Shown: piece by piece, positions 51,701 through 61,456 of the stretch
Numbering within the stretch: the first letter of the stretch is position 1
Layout: every line of letters starts with the position of its first letter
Source of the DNA: UKL13-2 sp031414695
Lineage (GTDB): Bacteria > Pseudomonadota > Gammaproteobacteria > Burkholderiales > Usitatibacteraceae
Direction: 5' to 3'
NCBI GenBank assembly: GCA_031414695.1
Contig: JANNWG010000028.1
Location: 37,559-101,558, forward strand
DNA: 64,000 nt
Made by a program: the position numbers and the translations under genes
Notes under the pieces: generated by a model
Database searches by the model: none
Seen by the model: the letters and a program-made list of their open reading frames with translations, nothing else
Told to the model about the DNA's origin: nothing

Positions 51701-54142
51701 ATGGAAATGCAAAAAATGAAGTTAGTTGTCATCGGTAACGGCATGGCGGGTATTCGTGCGGTGGAGGAGCTATTAAAAATCGCGCCTGATCTCTACGACA
51801 TCACCGTATTCGGGGCAGAGCCGCATCCTAACTACAACCGTATTTTGCTTTCGCCTGTATTAGCGGGTGAGCAAGCGCTACAAGACATCATCTTGAATGA
51901 TTTTGACTGGTACGAGCAAAACAAAATTTGTCTTCATACCAGCAAAAAAGTCATCAAGATAGATCGAAAAGCACGTGAAGTCATCGCCGACGATGGCACG
52001 CGTCAAGCTTATGATCGGTTGCTAATGGCAACTGGTTCTAATCCATTTATCTTGCCCATTGATGGCGCCACATTAAATGGTGTGTTGACGTATCGCGATA
52101 TTTACGACACTGAGCAAATGATTGAAGCGTCCGCCAAGTACAAGCAAGCAGTGGTGATTGGGGGCGGCTTGCTCGGCCTTGAAGCGGCAAATGGGTTAAG
52201 GCTGCGCGGTATGGACGTGACCGTCATTCACATCATGCCATGGCTCATGGAGCGTCAACTCGATCAAACCGCTTCTGCCATGCTACAAAAGTCCCTTGCA
52301 CAAAAAGGTTTGCAATTTCGCCTTGAAGCGCACACACAATCGTTGCAAGGCAACGCGGCCGGTGAGGTTGTTGCGGTGCAATTAAAAGATGGCGAATTGA
52401 TACCCGCGCAGTTGGTGGTAATGGCGGTAGGTATTCGCCCCAACACCGTTCTAGCGGAATCGTGCGGCTTACATTGCAACCGCGGCCTAGTGGTTAATGA
52501 CACGATGCAAACCTACGATCCGCGCATCTATGCTGTTGGTGAATGCGTGAGCCACCGTGGTGTGGCGTATGGCTTGGTCGCACCGTTATTTGAGCAGGCA
52601 AAAGTTGCTGCCAATCATCTTGCGTTATTTGGTATTGGCCGCTACACCGGTTCACTGACATCAACCAAACTAAAAGTCACCGGTGTTGATTTATTTTCTG
52701 CTGGCAATTTTGCGGGCGGTGAAGACTACGAAGAAATTGTACTTGCTGATCCAGGTGCAGGCGTATATAAAAAATTGGTGTTGAAGGATGACAAATTAGT
52801 TGGTGCTGTGATGTATGGCGATACGGTTGACGGCGCATGGTACTACCAGTTATTGCGCGATGAAACTAATATTGCAGCCATGCGAGAGCGCCTGATGTGG
52901 GGCGAGTCTAATCTGGGTGATGTAGGACACCAAGGACAAAACAAGGCGGCGGTCATGCTCGACAGTGCTGAAGTCTGCGGCTGCAACGGCGTTTGCAAGG
53001 GCGCCATAGTCAAAGCAATCAAAGATAAGGGATTATTCACGCTCGATGAAGTGCGCAAACACACCAAGGCATCGAGTTCGTGTGGCTCGTGTACAGGCTT
53101 AGTTGAGCAAATATTGATGTTTACAGCGGGTGGCGACTACTCAGAAGCACCGAAAAAGAAAGCCATGTGCGGCTGCACCGATCACACGCATCAAGAGGTG
53201 CGCGATGCGATTCGAAAAGAGCACTTGTTGACGATTCCCCAAGTACAACAATTTATGCATTGGCGCACCCCAAATGGCTGCGCGAGCTGTCGCCCAGCTA
53301 TTAATTACTACTTGCTTTCAACTTGGCCGCACGAGGCCATTGACGATCCGCAATCGCGTTTCATTAACGAGCGATCACATGCGAATATTCAAAAAGATGG
53401 CACCTACTCGGTGATTCCGCGCATGTGGGGTGGGCACACCAATAGCGGTGAGTTACGGCGTATCGCAGATGTGGTTGATAAATACCATATCCCCACTGTC
53501 AAAGTTACCGGCGGTCAACGCCTTGATTTGCTCGGTATTAAAAAAGAAGACTTACCTGCCGTCTGGAAAGAGCTCGATATGCCGTCCGGCCATGCGTATG
53601 CGAAAGCATTACGTACCGTAAAAACCTGCGTAGGCTCTGAATGGTGTCGCTTTGGTACGCAAGACTCGACCAAGATGGGACAAGAGCTTGAGCGTGCGTT
53701 ATGGCGTATGCAGGCGCCACATAAAGTTAAGCTTGCGGTATCAGGCTGCCCACGTAATTGTGCGGAGTCTGGCATTAAAGATGTGGGCATCATTGGTGTT
53801 GAATCGGGCTGGGAGCTTTATGTCGGTGGTAATGGCGGTATTAAAACCGAAGTGGCGCAGTTTTTTTGTAAGGTCAAAACGCATCAAGAAGTGCTCGAAT
53901 ATTCGGGCGCGTTTTTGCAGATTTACCGTGAAGAGGGTTGGTATCTCGAACGCACGGTGCATTACATTAATCGTGTCGGGTTGGACTACGTGAAAGCCAA
54001 AGTGGTCGAAGATGCGGCCAATCGTGAAGCGCTTTGGGCGCGTCTGCAATTTACGCTAGACGGTGAACCAGATCCTTGGCATGAGCCAGAGCGCGCGGGT
54101 GTGGATTTGAAGCAGTTCATTCCGATTGCGGTCGTAGCGTAG
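51701..54142 (+). CDS. nirB: Assimilatory nitrite reductase [NAD(P)H], large subunit
   Basis: 813 residues. It reduces nitrite to ammonium. The N-terminal FAD/NAD domain begins KLVVIGNGMAGIRAVEELL. Two BFD-type [2Fe-2S] regions follow (CGCNGVCKGAI with SCGSCTG, then CGCTDHTHQEV with CASC). The sulfite/nitrite reductase half has TCVGSEWCRFGTQDS and SGCPRNCAES, whose four cysteines hold the 4Fe-4S/siroheme centre. Three Met codons (51701, 51707, 51716) could start it. It pairs with nirD downstream. Confidence 0.97.
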   Translation: MEMQKMKLVVIGNGMAGIRAVEELLKIAPDLYDITVFGAEPHPNYNRILLSPVLAGEQALQDIILNDFDWYEQNKICLHTSKKVIKIDRKAREVIADDGTRQAYDRLLMATGSNPFILPIDGATLNGVLTYRDIYDTEQMIEASAKYKQAVVIGGGLLGLEAANGLRLRGMDVTVIHIMPWLMERQLDQTASAMLQKSLAQKGLQFRLEAHTQSLQGNAAGEVVAVQLKDGELIPAQLVVMAVGIRPNTVLAESCGLHCNRGLVVNDTMQTYDPRIYAVGECVSHRGVAYGLVAPLFEQAKVAANHLALFGIGRYTGSLTSTKLKVTGVDLFSAGNFAGGEDYEEIVLADPGAGVYKKLVLKDDKLVGAVMYGDTVDGAWYYQLLRDETNIAAMRERLMWGESNLGDVGHQGQNKAAVMLDSAEVCGCNGVCKGAIVKAIKDKGLFTLDEVRKHTKASSSCGSCTGLVEQILMFTAGGDYSEAPKKKAMCGCTDHTHQEVRDAIRKEHLLTIPQVQQFMHWRTPNGCASCRPAINYYLLSTWPHEAIDDPQSRFINERSHANIQKDGTYSVIPRMWGGHTNSGELRRIADVVDKYHIPTVKVTGGQRLDLLGIKKEDLPAVWKELDMPSGHAYAKALRTVKTCVGSEWCRFGTQDSTKMGQELERALWRMQAPHKVKLAVSGCPRNCAESGIKDVGIIGVESGWELYVGGNGGIKTEVAQFFCKVKTHQEVLEYSGAFLQIYREEGWYLERTVHYINRVGLDYVKAKVVEDAANREALWARLQFTLDGEPDPWHEPERAGVDLKQFIPIAVVA

Positions 54143-54163
54143 TTGCGTTGAATAATTTATTTA

Positions 54164-54239
54164 AAACCCCAATATCTGCGGGCATCTTCAAGCATTTATG
54201 CCTGTATATGCCCGTCCCTAAAGCGTTTATATTTTTAAT
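54164..54239. repeat. Dispersed palindromic repeat between nirB and nirD
   Basis: CGGGCAT (54179-54185) and ATGCCCG (54208-54214) frame cttcaagcatttatgcctgt; the right flank is aaagcgtttatattttta. It is very close to the copy at 61457. It sits inside the nitrate operon, so it may affect nirB mRNA stability or relative expression. Confidence 0.65.
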
Positions 54240-54256
54240 ATTGACTTCATAAAATA

Positions 54257-54613
54257 ATGCCATTCACACCTGTTTGCTCACTCAACGACATACCTGCTCT
54301 CGGCGCGCGCCGCTACGTGCGTGACGACGGCTTAACCATTGCGGTGTTTCGCGGTGAAGGCGATAAAATATTTGCGCTTAATGACAAATGCCCGCATAAA
54401 GGTGGACCACTATCGCAAGGCATTGTGTATGGTGAAACCGTTGCCTGCCCTCTGCACAATTGGTGCATCAGCTTAAAGGACGGCACGGCGAGCTTGCCTG
54501 ATATTGGTGTGACCGAACGCTTTGCCGTGCGCGTTGTTAATGATGTGGTCGAGCTTGACCCGTGGTCTCAAGATTTAACGAGTATTGCAGACGCAAGCTT
54601 GACCACAAAATGA
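54257..54613 (+). CDS. nirD: Nitrite reductase small subunit, Rieske type
   Basis: 118 residues. The Rieske [2Fe-2S] ligands are CPHKGGPLSQG and CPLHNWCISL (Cys-His and Cys-His). The fold matches NirD of NADH-dependent nitrite reductases. The stop overlaps nasA by 4 bp. Confidence 0.95.
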   Translation: MPFTPVCSLNDIPALGARRYVRDDGLTIAVFRGEGDKIFALNDKCPHKGGPLSQGIVYGETVACPLHNWCISLKDGTASLPDIGVTERFAVRVVNDVVELDPWSQDLTSIADASLTTK

Positions 54614-57405
54614 GTCATGCACCCATATTGAAAACAACGCGTTCAACCTGCTGCTATTGCGGCACAGGCTGTGGTGTTGTGATTGATAGTTGCGATGGCG
54701 TCGTAACGGGCGTGCGCGGCGATGAAAATCATCCCGCTAATTTCGGCAAACTATGCACGAAAGGCACAACCTTAGCGCTCACCATGCAGCCACGCGCCAT
54801 GACTGGTCGTGCGCGCGTTCCAGAAATACGGGCTGATCGTGCCGCACCTCGGCAGGAAGCCAATTGGGACAGCACGCTTATCACCATCGCCGATAAATTT
54901 GCACGCACCATTGCCGAACATGGCGCAGACGCCGTTGGGTTTTATGTTTCAGGCCAGCTTCTGACGGAAGATTATTACGTCTTCAATAAGCTCGCCAAGG
55001 GCTTGATTGGTACTAACAATATCGACACTAACTCCAGACTGTGTATGTCATCCGCAGTGACGGGCTATCAACAAACGCTCGGTGCGGATGCACCACCTTG
55101 TAGCTATGAAGACATTGAACACGCCACCTGCTTTTTTATTACAGGTTCCAATACGGCATTCGCGCATCCCATTTTATTTAGGCGTATTGAAGCAGCAAAA
55201 GAAAAAAATCCAGATTTAAAAATAATAGTCATTGATCCAAGGCGCACTGAAACTGCCGCGTTTGCTGATTTGTTTTTGCCGATATTGCCAGGCACGGACG
55301 TTGCACTTTTCCACGCGATGTTGCACGTGATGCTTTGGGAGGAATGGGTAGACCGCGATTACATTGCGGCTAATACCGAAGACTTTGATGCACTGCGCAC
55401 GTTGGTACGTGAAACCAGCCCAGCGATTGCCGCCGAAATTTGTGGCGTGCCTGCGGACGACATCATTACCGCAGCGCGTTGGTTTGCAACTTCAACCGCA
55501 ACCCTTTCACTTTATTGCCAAGGGCTAAACCAATCGACCAGCGGCACCGCCAAAAATGCGAGCTTAATCAATCTACACCTTGCCACAGGTCAAATTGGTA
55601 AACCGGGTGCAGGTCCCTTTAGCCTAACTGGTCAGCCCAATGCAATGGGCGGGCGCGAGGTCGGTGGCATGGCAACGACGCTGGCGGCACACCGAGATAT
55701 AACGAACCCACAACACCGCGAGGAAGTGCGTGCATTTTGGAACGCGGACCGCATTTCCGATGTGCGAGGGAAGACAGCGGTTGAAATGTTTAACGCGGCT
55801 AAAAATGGCGAGATTAAATTGCTGTGGATCGTATGCACGAATCCCGCGCAGTCAATGCCTGACTTGGCCGAAGTCGAGGCCGCATTTAACAACGCAGAAT
55901 TCGTTATCGTGCAAGATGCCTACCGCAACACGGAGACGATAGCGTTTGCCGATGTGGTGTTGCCCGCGACAAGCTGGGGCGAAAAAGAGGGCACCGTAAC
56001 CAACTCAGAGCGCCGCATTTCACGCGTACGAGCGGCAGTGCCAGCGCTTGGCGAGGCGCGTCACGATTGGCAAATCGCCCGCGATGTTGGACGATTGTTA
56101 GAGCAACACTTGCGTCCTGGTAAGCCATCTATGTTCGCATTTGAGTCACCCGAAGAGGTGTGGAATGAGCATCGTGCATTAACCGCAGGACGCGACCTTG
56201 ATATCACTGGTCTATCGTATGACTTCATCGAAGCAAATGGCCCGCAGCAATGGCCTTTTGCAAAAGGTGCCGTTGTTGGAAAAAAACGTCTTTATACAGA
56301 CGGGAAATTTCAAACCACATCAGGCCGTGCGAAATTTTTTGCCGCAAAGTATCAGCCGCCAGCAGACAAAGTTGATGCGCATTACCCACTACGATTGACA
56401 ACTGGCCGGATGCGCGATCAATGGCATGGCATGAGTCGTACTGGAACGGTGGCAAGCCTGTTTGGCACAACGCCATCGCCGCGCTTGGGGATGAATCCAC
56501 ATGATCTGGCGAGGCGTGGTTTTGATGATGGCGAAATCATTAGTGTGAAATCACGACGTGGCTCAATTTATGTTCAGGTTGAAGCCTGTCAAGGCTTACG
56601 CTCAGGGCAAGTTTATATACCGATGCATTGGGGCAAACGATTTTTAGGTGGTGCGCAATCGTCGGGCGTAAATACGTTAACAACATCCGCCTTTGATGAC
56701 TATTCACGCCAGCCAGAGCTAAAACATGCGGCGGTAAAAGTGGTAGCGGCAAATTTAGCATGGCACTTAGTCGCCTTTTGTACCTGTGCGGCTGATGAAA
56801 ATCATTTGCTAGACAAGCTTCAGTATCTGCAGCCAGATGTGGCCTACATGAGCAACGTGTTAATTGGTCGTGATCGACCTGGTGTCTTGATTCATGTCGC
56901 GCATCATGGCGCACCATCGTTGGCATGGCTGAATCAGCTCGACGCGATACTCAGTCTTGATGATGTCAATACCCTACGATATGACGATGCACGGCGTGGC
57001 AGTGAGCGGCGCATATTAGTGAGAGGAGATGTGTTAGTCGCGGTGCGACTGTCTGGCGATGCAGAATCAACATTAAGTGCGAACTGGTTACGTGATTGGT
57101 TGCTCAGTGGTCAGCCTGTTGCCGAGATTCGTCGTATGTTGTTATCGCCCGTGGCGACAGCACCGATCGGGTTTTTACCGTCGAGTCGGGTTGTATGTCA
57201 ATGTCATGATGTGTCTGAAGCAGCGATTCGCGCGCAGTTGCTCGCGATTGCTGGCAATGCCAGTGAGCGCCTCGCAGCACTAAAAGCTAAACTCAAATGC
57301 GGTACTGAATGTGGCTCTTGCCTGCCTGAACTACGAACGTTGATTGCTAATACGGCGGCAACGAATGATGTCGTCGCAACAGAAGTTGCAGTGGCGGTTG
57401 CATGA
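54610..57405 (+). CDS. nasA: Assimilatory nitrate reductase catalytic subunit
   Basis: 931 residues, molybdopterin-dependent. The N-terminal 4Fe-4S site has CCYCGTGCG and LCTKG. Molybdopterin-binding segments include SRLCMSSAVTGY, FITGSNTAFAHPI and GQPNAMGGREVGGMA. The C-terminal addition has the BFD-like [2Fe-2S] pattern VCQCHDVSE, then CGTECGSC, which can take electrons from ferredoxin or flavoprotein. No separate reductase subunit is present. ATG 54610 overlaps the nirD stop. It reduces nitrate to nitrite in the cytoplasm. Confidence 0.96.
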   Translation: MSHAPILKTTRSTCCYCGTGCGVVIDSCDGVVTGVRGDENHPANFGKLCTKGTTLALTMQPRAMTGRARVPEIRADRAAPRQEANWDSTLITIADKFARTIAEHGADAVGFYVSGQLLTEDYYVFNKLAKGLIGTNNIDTNSRLCMSSAVTGYQQTLGADAPPCSYEDIEHATCFFITGSNTAFAHPILFRRIEAAKEKNPDLKIIVIDPRRTETAAFADLFLPILPGTDVALFHAMLHVMLWEEWVDRDYIAANTEDFDALRTLVRETSPAIAAEICGVPADDIITAARWFATSTATLSLYCQGLNQSTSGTAKNASLINLHLATGQIGKPGAGPFSLTGQPNAMGGREVGGMATTLAAHRDITNPQHREEVRAFWNADRISDVRGKTAVEMFNAAKNGEIKLLWIVCTNPAQSMPDLAEVEAAFNNAEFVIVQDAYRNTETIAFADVVLPATSWGEKEGTVTNSERRISRVRAAVPALGEARHDWQIARDVGRLLEQHLRPGKPSMFAFESPEEVWNEHRALTAGRDLDITGLSYDFIEANGPQQWPFAKGAVVGKKRLYTDGKFQTTSGRAKFFAAKYQPPADKVDAHYPLRLTTGRMRDQWHGMSRTGTVASLFGTTPSPRLGMNPHDLARRGFDDGEIISVKSRRGSIYVQVEACQGLRSGQVYIPMHWGKRFLGGAQSSGVNTLTTSAFDDYSRQPELKHAAVKVVAANLAWHLVAFCTCAADENHLLDKLQYLQPDVAYMSNVLIGRDRPGVLIHVAHHGAPSLAWLNQLDAILSLDDVNTLRYDDARRGSERRILVRGDVLVAVRLSGDAESTLSANWLRDWLLSGQPVAEIRRMLLSPVATAPIGFLPSSRVVCQCHDVSEAAIRAQLLAIAGNASERLAALKAKLKCGTECGSCLPELRTLIANTAATNDVVATEVAVAVA

Positions 57406-58175
57406 AACCTAATCGCGGAAAAGTGAGTCTCGTCGGCGCGGGGCCAGGTGATCCAGAGCTCTTAACGATAAAAGCAATGAAGGCGATTGCGGCGGCCGAT
57501 GTATTGTTAGTTGACGATTTAGTTGCCGATGCCATTCTTTCGTTTGCCAGCAACGCGGCACGCATTATTTATGTCGGTAAACGCGGTGGCTGCCAATCAA
57601 CACCACAAGCCTTTATCGAAAAATTAATGATTAGCGAAGCCCTGAATGGCAAAAATGTAGTGCGCTTAAAGGGCGGCGATCCTTACATTTTTGGACGTGG
57701 TGGCGAAGAGCGATTAGTCGTCGAGGCGGCTGGACTTGATTGTGAAATTGTCAATGGCATCACCGCCGGTCTCGCCGGGCCAGCATCAATTGGTATTCCC
57801 TTGACACATCGTGATTTCTGCCATGGCGCGATTTTTGTGACTGGGCACTCTGGTGACGATGCAACGTCGTCGCCAAATTGGCCAGCATTGGTCGCGACAG
57901 GCATGCCGCTAATCATCTATATGGGCGTGTTGCGTATCAATGAAATTGTTGAGGGTCTTCTTGCGGGCGGTATGGCGTCAACCATGCCAGTGGCGGTGAT
58001 TCAAAATGCCACCCGTGATGATCAACGCTCCGTCATCACCTCTTTAACTCACGCCGCAACGGACATTTCCTTAAGCGGCATAGGCAGCCCCGCTATTGTT
58101 GTTATTGGGCAAACCGTTTCTCTTGCAAAATCCGTTGTGACGTCGGCAGTATTGCCACTTTCGGCTGTTAATTAA
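57402..58175 (+). CDS. cobA: Uroporphyrinogen-III C-methyltransferase (SUMT)
   Basis: 257 residues. It methylates uroporphyrinogen III to precorrin-2 using SAM. VSLVGAGPGDPELLT and VVRLKGGDPYIFGRGGEE are SUMT signatures. It is a stand-alone methyltransferase, without the dehydrogenase/chelatase part of CysG. As last gene of the nitrate operon it supplies the siroheme branch for NirB. Its ATG overlaps the nasA stop by 4 bp. Confidence 0.96.
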   Translation: MKPNRGKVSLVGAGPGDPELLTIKAMKAIAAADVLLVDDLVADAILSFASNAARIIYVGKRGGCQSTPQAFIEKLMISEALNGKNVVRLKGGDPYIFGRGGEERLVVEAAGLDCEIVNGITAGLAGPASIGIPLTHRDFCHGAIFVTGHSGDDATSSPNWPALVATGMPLIIYMGVLRINEIVEGLLAGGMASTMPVAVIQNATRDDQRSVITSLTHAATDISLSGIGSPAIVVIGQTVSLAKSVVTSAVLPLSAVN

Positions 58176-58257
58176 GGGAAAACAGCGTTCTACAGCCTTC
58201 AACAACCTTCGATTGCAGTTTAAGCGCTGATTTATTGGTTAAATACAAGTAAATAGT

Positions 58258-58325
58258 TAAACCCGTTGTTTGACGTGCTATTGCAGGCAATTTGCGCTGT
58301 AAACCCACGTCAATATTAGAGTTTG
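58258..58325. repeat. Dispersed palindromic repeat behind cobA
   Basis: tgacgtg...ttgcaggcaatttgcgctgtaa...cacgtcaatatt fits the same centre-and-arm layout, with CACGTCAA against TTGACGTG as arms (near 58269 and 58305). It lies between cobA and the rpsO promoter. Confidence 0.5.
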
Positions 58326-58368
58326 ATTGTTTGGCATTGGCAGCGGAATCGCGAAGTGCCTGATTTTG

Positions 58369-58398
58369 TTGCGAAAATTATGTTGCTTGGGCTATAAT
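58369..58398 (+). promoter_or_regulatory. Promoter of rpsO-pnp
   Basis: TTGCGA (58369-58374) and TATAAT (58393-58398) with an 18-bp spacer, 78 bp before the rpsO ATG. Confidence 0.7.
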
Positions 58399-58475
58399 TT
58401 GCGCCTTGCTTGTAGGCACTCGCCCAACGCCGCAATCGTCTGCGATAAGACGTTTGAATTGAATAAGGAAATATC

Positions 58476-58742
58476 ATGACGACTACCGTCAAAATTGCAG
58501 AAGTTGTTGCCGCTTACGGCCGCGCCAAGGGCGATACCGGTTCCCCAGAAGTGCAAGTTGCGTTGTTGACCACGCGCATCAATGAATTAACAGACCATTT
58601 TAAGAAGCACGTGAAAGATCACCACGGTCGCCGTGGTTTGCTTCGCATGGTTTCAAAGCGTCGTAGCTTGCTTGATTATTTGAAGCGTACAAAGCTTGAT
58701 ACCTATCGCTCAACAATCGAAAAGCTTGGCTTACGTAAATAA
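58476..58742 (+). CDS. rpsO: 30S ribosomal protein S15
   Basis: 88 residues, the usual length. It binds 16S rRNA early in assembly. GSPEVQVALLTTRINELTDHFKKH and DHHGRRGLLRMVSKRRSLLDYLKR are nearly invariant family sequence. It is followed by an intrinsic terminator and then pnp, the standard order. Confidence 0.98.
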   Translation: MTTTVKIAEVVAAYGRAKGDTGSPEVQVALLTTRINELTDHFKKHVKDHHGRRGLLRMVSKRRSLLDYLKRTKLDTYRSTIEKLGLRK

Positions 58743-58779
58743 TCGCTACCAGCCGAAACGAGATTAGCTTGAATTAATT

Positions 58780-58818
58780 AAGCCCCACTGTCCCCCAAAA
58801 AGGCAGCGGGGCTTTTTC
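58780..58818 (+). terminator. Intrinsic terminator behind rpsO
   Basis: AGCCCCACTG (58781-58790) pairs with CAGCGGGGCT (58804-58813) with one mismatch, then TTTTT. It may be partial, allowing read-through to pnp. Confidence 0.8.
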
Positions 58819-58919
58819 ATTATTTTTTACCCGTTTTTTAGTTTTAACTAGTTTCACTATTGTCGCAATGATTGCGAAACCGATTTTTATTTAACAGCAA
58901 ACATCAAGGAAATTCCCGC

Positions 58920-61067
58920 ATGAAAGCCATTAAGAAAACACTGCAATACGGGCGCCATACGCTCACGCTAGAAACAGGCGAAATCGCTCGTCAAGCTGAC
59001 GGTGCGGTGCTTGTTTCGCTCGACGATACCGTTGTACTTGTTACCTGCGTTGCACGCCGTGACGCCAAAGAAGGTCAAGATTTTTTCCCGTTGACCGTTG
59101 ACTATCAAGAGAAAACATTCGCCGCTGGCAAAATCCCTGGTGGATTTTTTAAGCGTGAAGGTCGTCCTTCTGAAAAAGAAGTGTTAACGAGCCGCTTGAT
59201 TGATCGTCCGCTGCGTCCTTTGTTTCCAGACGCGTTTTACAACGAAGTGCAGATTATCGCGACCGTACTTTCATGCGACCCTGAAATTGATTCTGATATC
59301 GTTGCCATGATTGGCGCATCGGCTGCGGTCACACTCGCTGGTGTGCCATTTGAAGGCCCGATTGGCGCTGCACGTGTTGGTTATATCGATGGTCAATATA
59401 TTTTGAACCCAACCAAAACTGAGTTAGAAACTTCCCTCATGAACTTGGTGGTGGCTGGTACTGACTCAGCCGTGTTGATGGTCGAATCTGAAGCGATGGA
59501 GTTACCAGAAGACATCATGCTCGGCGGTATTGTGTTTGGTCACGAGCAGCAGCAAGCGGTGATTAATGCCATTCTCGATTTGGCCGATGAAGCTGGTAAA
59601 GACCCGTGGGCGTGGACAGCACCCGTACCGCCACAAGCCTTGATTGATCAAATCAACGCAATGGCAGCAAACGATTTGAATGAAGCATTCCGCATTAAAT
59701 CGAAGGGTGCGCGTAGCGAGAAATTGTCTGAAATTTCTAAGCGTGTTGTTAGCACTTTGTGTACAGGTGTTGAAGGCGCGCCGGATAAAAATACCGTGTC
59801 GTCCCTTTTATTTGCGATTGAATCAAAAATTGTTCGCAGCCAGATTTTGAATGGTGAGCCACGTATCGATGGACGTGACACACGCACGGTGCGTCCAATC
59901 TCGATTCGCACGTCAGTCTTGCCACGCACGCATGGCTCTGTTCTCTTTACACGTGGCGAAACACAAGCATTGGTTGTCGCGACCTTAGGTTCGCTCAAAG
60001 ACTCACAAATGATCGACGCGCTGCAAGGCGAATACAAAGATCGTTATATGTTTCACTACAATTTTCCACCATACTCTACGGGTGAGACAGGCCGTGTGGG
60101 CACGCCAAAGCGCCGCGAAATTGGTCACGGTCGTTTAGCGAAGCGTGCTCTAGCTGCGGTATTGCCATCTGAAACCGAATTTGGCTACGCAATGCGCGTG
60201 GTGTCGGAAATTACTGAATCAAATGGTTCATCATCGATGGCTTCTGTTTGCGGTGGCTGCTTGTCACTCATGGACGCTGGCGTGCCAATGAAAGCGCACG
60301 TGGCTGGTGTGGCGATGGGCTTGATTAAAGACGGTAGCAAATTTGCCGTGCTCACCGATATTTTGGGTGACGAAGATCATTTGGGTGACATGGATTTCAA
60401 AGTCGCCGGCACAGATGCGGGTATCACCGCGCTGCAAATGGATATCAAGATCATGGGCATCACCAAAGAGATCATGGATGTTGCGCTAAAGCAGGCCAAA
60501 GAAGGTCGCTTGCATATATTAGGTTTAATGAAACAAGCTGTGCCTACCGCGCGTTTAGAGCTTTCACAATTCGCCCCGCGCATTATCAAAATCAAAATTC
60601 ATCCTGATAAGATTCGTGAAGTTATCGGTAAAGGTGGCGCTGTTATTCAAGCGATTACGCGTGAAACCGGCACTGAGATTGATATTCAAGATGACGGTAC
60701 GATTTCTATCGCATGCTTCTCAGGCGAATCAGGTGAAGCAGCGAAACAGCGTATTGAAGCCATTGCAGCCGAAATTGAAGTTGGCCGTATTTACGAAGGT
60801 CCAGTGGTGCGTTTATTAGATTTCGGCGCGATTGTGCAATTGCTACCGGGTAAAGATGGCTTGCTACACATTTCGCAAATCGCACATGAGCGCGTGAATG
60901 CGGTAGCGGATCATTTGAAAGAAGGCCAAATCGTTAAAGTCAAAGTCATGGAAGCCGATGACAAAGGCCGCGTGCGTTTGTCGATGAAGGCCTTGATTGA
61001 CGCGCCTGCTAAGCCTGCGCGCAGTGATGCGCCTGCGGAAGGCAGTGCAGATTCGCAGCCGCAATAA
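58920..61067 (+). CDS. pnp: Polyribonucleotide nucleotidyltransferase
   Basis: 715 residues. It is a 3'-5' phosphorolytic exoribonuclease of the RNA degradosome. Two RNase PH domains (FFPLTVDYQEKTFAAGKIPGGFFKREGRP; then GSVLFTRGETQALVVATLG) are followed by KH (IHPDKIREVIGKGGAVIQAIT) and S1 (GRIYEGPVVRLLDFGAIVQL) domains. ATG 58920 is preferred, giving the usual N-terminus; the longer frame from 58872 lacks family sequence. Confidence 0.98.
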   Translation: MKAIKKTLQYGRHTLTLETGEIARQADGAVLVSLDDTVVLVTCVARRDAKEGQDFFPLTVDYQEKTFAAGKIPGGFFKREGRPSEKEVLTSRLIDRPLRPLFPDAFYNEVQIIATVLSCDPEIDSDIVAMIGASAAVTLAGVPFEGPIGAARVGYIDGQYILNPTKTELETSLMNLVVAGTDSAVLMVESEAMELPEDIMLGGIVFGHEQQQAVINAILDLADEAGKDPWAWTAPVPPQALIDQINAMAANDLNEAFRIKSKGARSEKLSEISKRVVSTLCTGVEGAPDKNTVSSLLFAIESKIVRSQILNGEPRIDGRDTRTVRPISIRTSVLPRTHGSVLFTRGETQALVVATLGSLKDSQMIDALQGEYKDRYMFHYNFPPYSTGETGRVGTPKRREIGHGRLAKRALAAVLPSETEFGYAMRVVSEITESNGSSSMASVCGGCLSLMDAGVPMKAHVAGVAMGLIKDGSKFAVLTDILGDEDHLGDMDFKVAGTDAGITALQMDIKIMGITKEIMDVALKQAKEGRLHILGLMKQAVPTARLELSQFAPRIIKIKIHPDKIREVIGKGGAVIQAITRETGTEIDIQDDGTISIACFSGESGEAAKQRIEAIAAEIEVGRIYEGPVVRLLDFGAIVQLLPGKDGLLHISQIAHERVNAVADHLKEGQIVKVKVMEADDKGRVRLSMKALIDAPAKPARSDAPAEGSADSQPQ

Positions 61068-61090
61068 GGTTGTTTCAGTCATAAAAATAA

Positions 61091-61117
61091 AAAAGGCGTC
61101 CATGTGACGCCTTTTTT
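61091..61117 (+). terminator. Intrinsic terminator behind pnp
   Basis: AAAAGGCGTC-CATGT-GACGCCTTTT with a run of T at 61112-61117. Confidence 0.92.
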
Positions 61118-61130
61118 ATTACATTCAATC

Positions 61131-61159
61131 TTGCCGAACGCGCAGCTAAACAGTATAAT
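61131..61159 (+). promoter_or_regulatory. Promoter of tRNA-Pro
   Basis: TTGCCG (61131-61136) and TATAAT (61154-61159) with a 17-bp spacer, 35 bp before the tRNA. It probably also serves tRNA-Arg. Confidence 0.75.
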
Positions 61160-61194
61160 TTATGGCTGCATTGGCATTAGTGCTAATGCAGAAT

Positions 61195-61271
61195 CGGAGT
61201 GTGGCGCAGCCCGGTAGCGCGCTTGCTTTGGGAGCAAGATGTCGTAGGTTCGAATCCTATCACTCCGACCA
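61195..61271 (+). tRNA. tRNA-Pro(UGG)
   Basis: Acceptor arms CGGAGTG (61195-61201) and CACTCCG (61261-61267) pair fully. The anticodon stem CTTGC/GCAAG holds loop TTTGGGA, anticodon TGG. T-loop GTTCGAATC is normal, and CCA is encoded at 61269-61271. Confidence 0.97.
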
Positions 61272-61368
61272 TTTTTTTATTTCATGTTCTCCACATGAAA
61301 TGTGTTTTAAACGATAAGCGCATAATCAGCGTGCGTCGTTTGTAAAGTTGGTCAATCACCTTTCCCAC

Positions 61369-61445
61369 GCGCCCGTAGCTCATCCGGATAGAGCACCGGC
61401 CTTCTAAGCCGGGGGTAACAGGTTCGAGTCCTGTCGGGCGTGCCA
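61369..61445 (+). tRNA. tRNA-Arg(UCU)
   Basis: Acceptor arms GCGCCCG (61369-61375) and CGGGCGT (61435-61441) pair with one G-U at the end. Anticodon stem CCGGC/GCCGG with loop CTTCTAA gives anticodon TCT. T-loop GTTCGAGTC, encoded CCA at 61443-61445. Confidence 0.97.
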
Positions 61446-61456
61446 AACTAAATATA

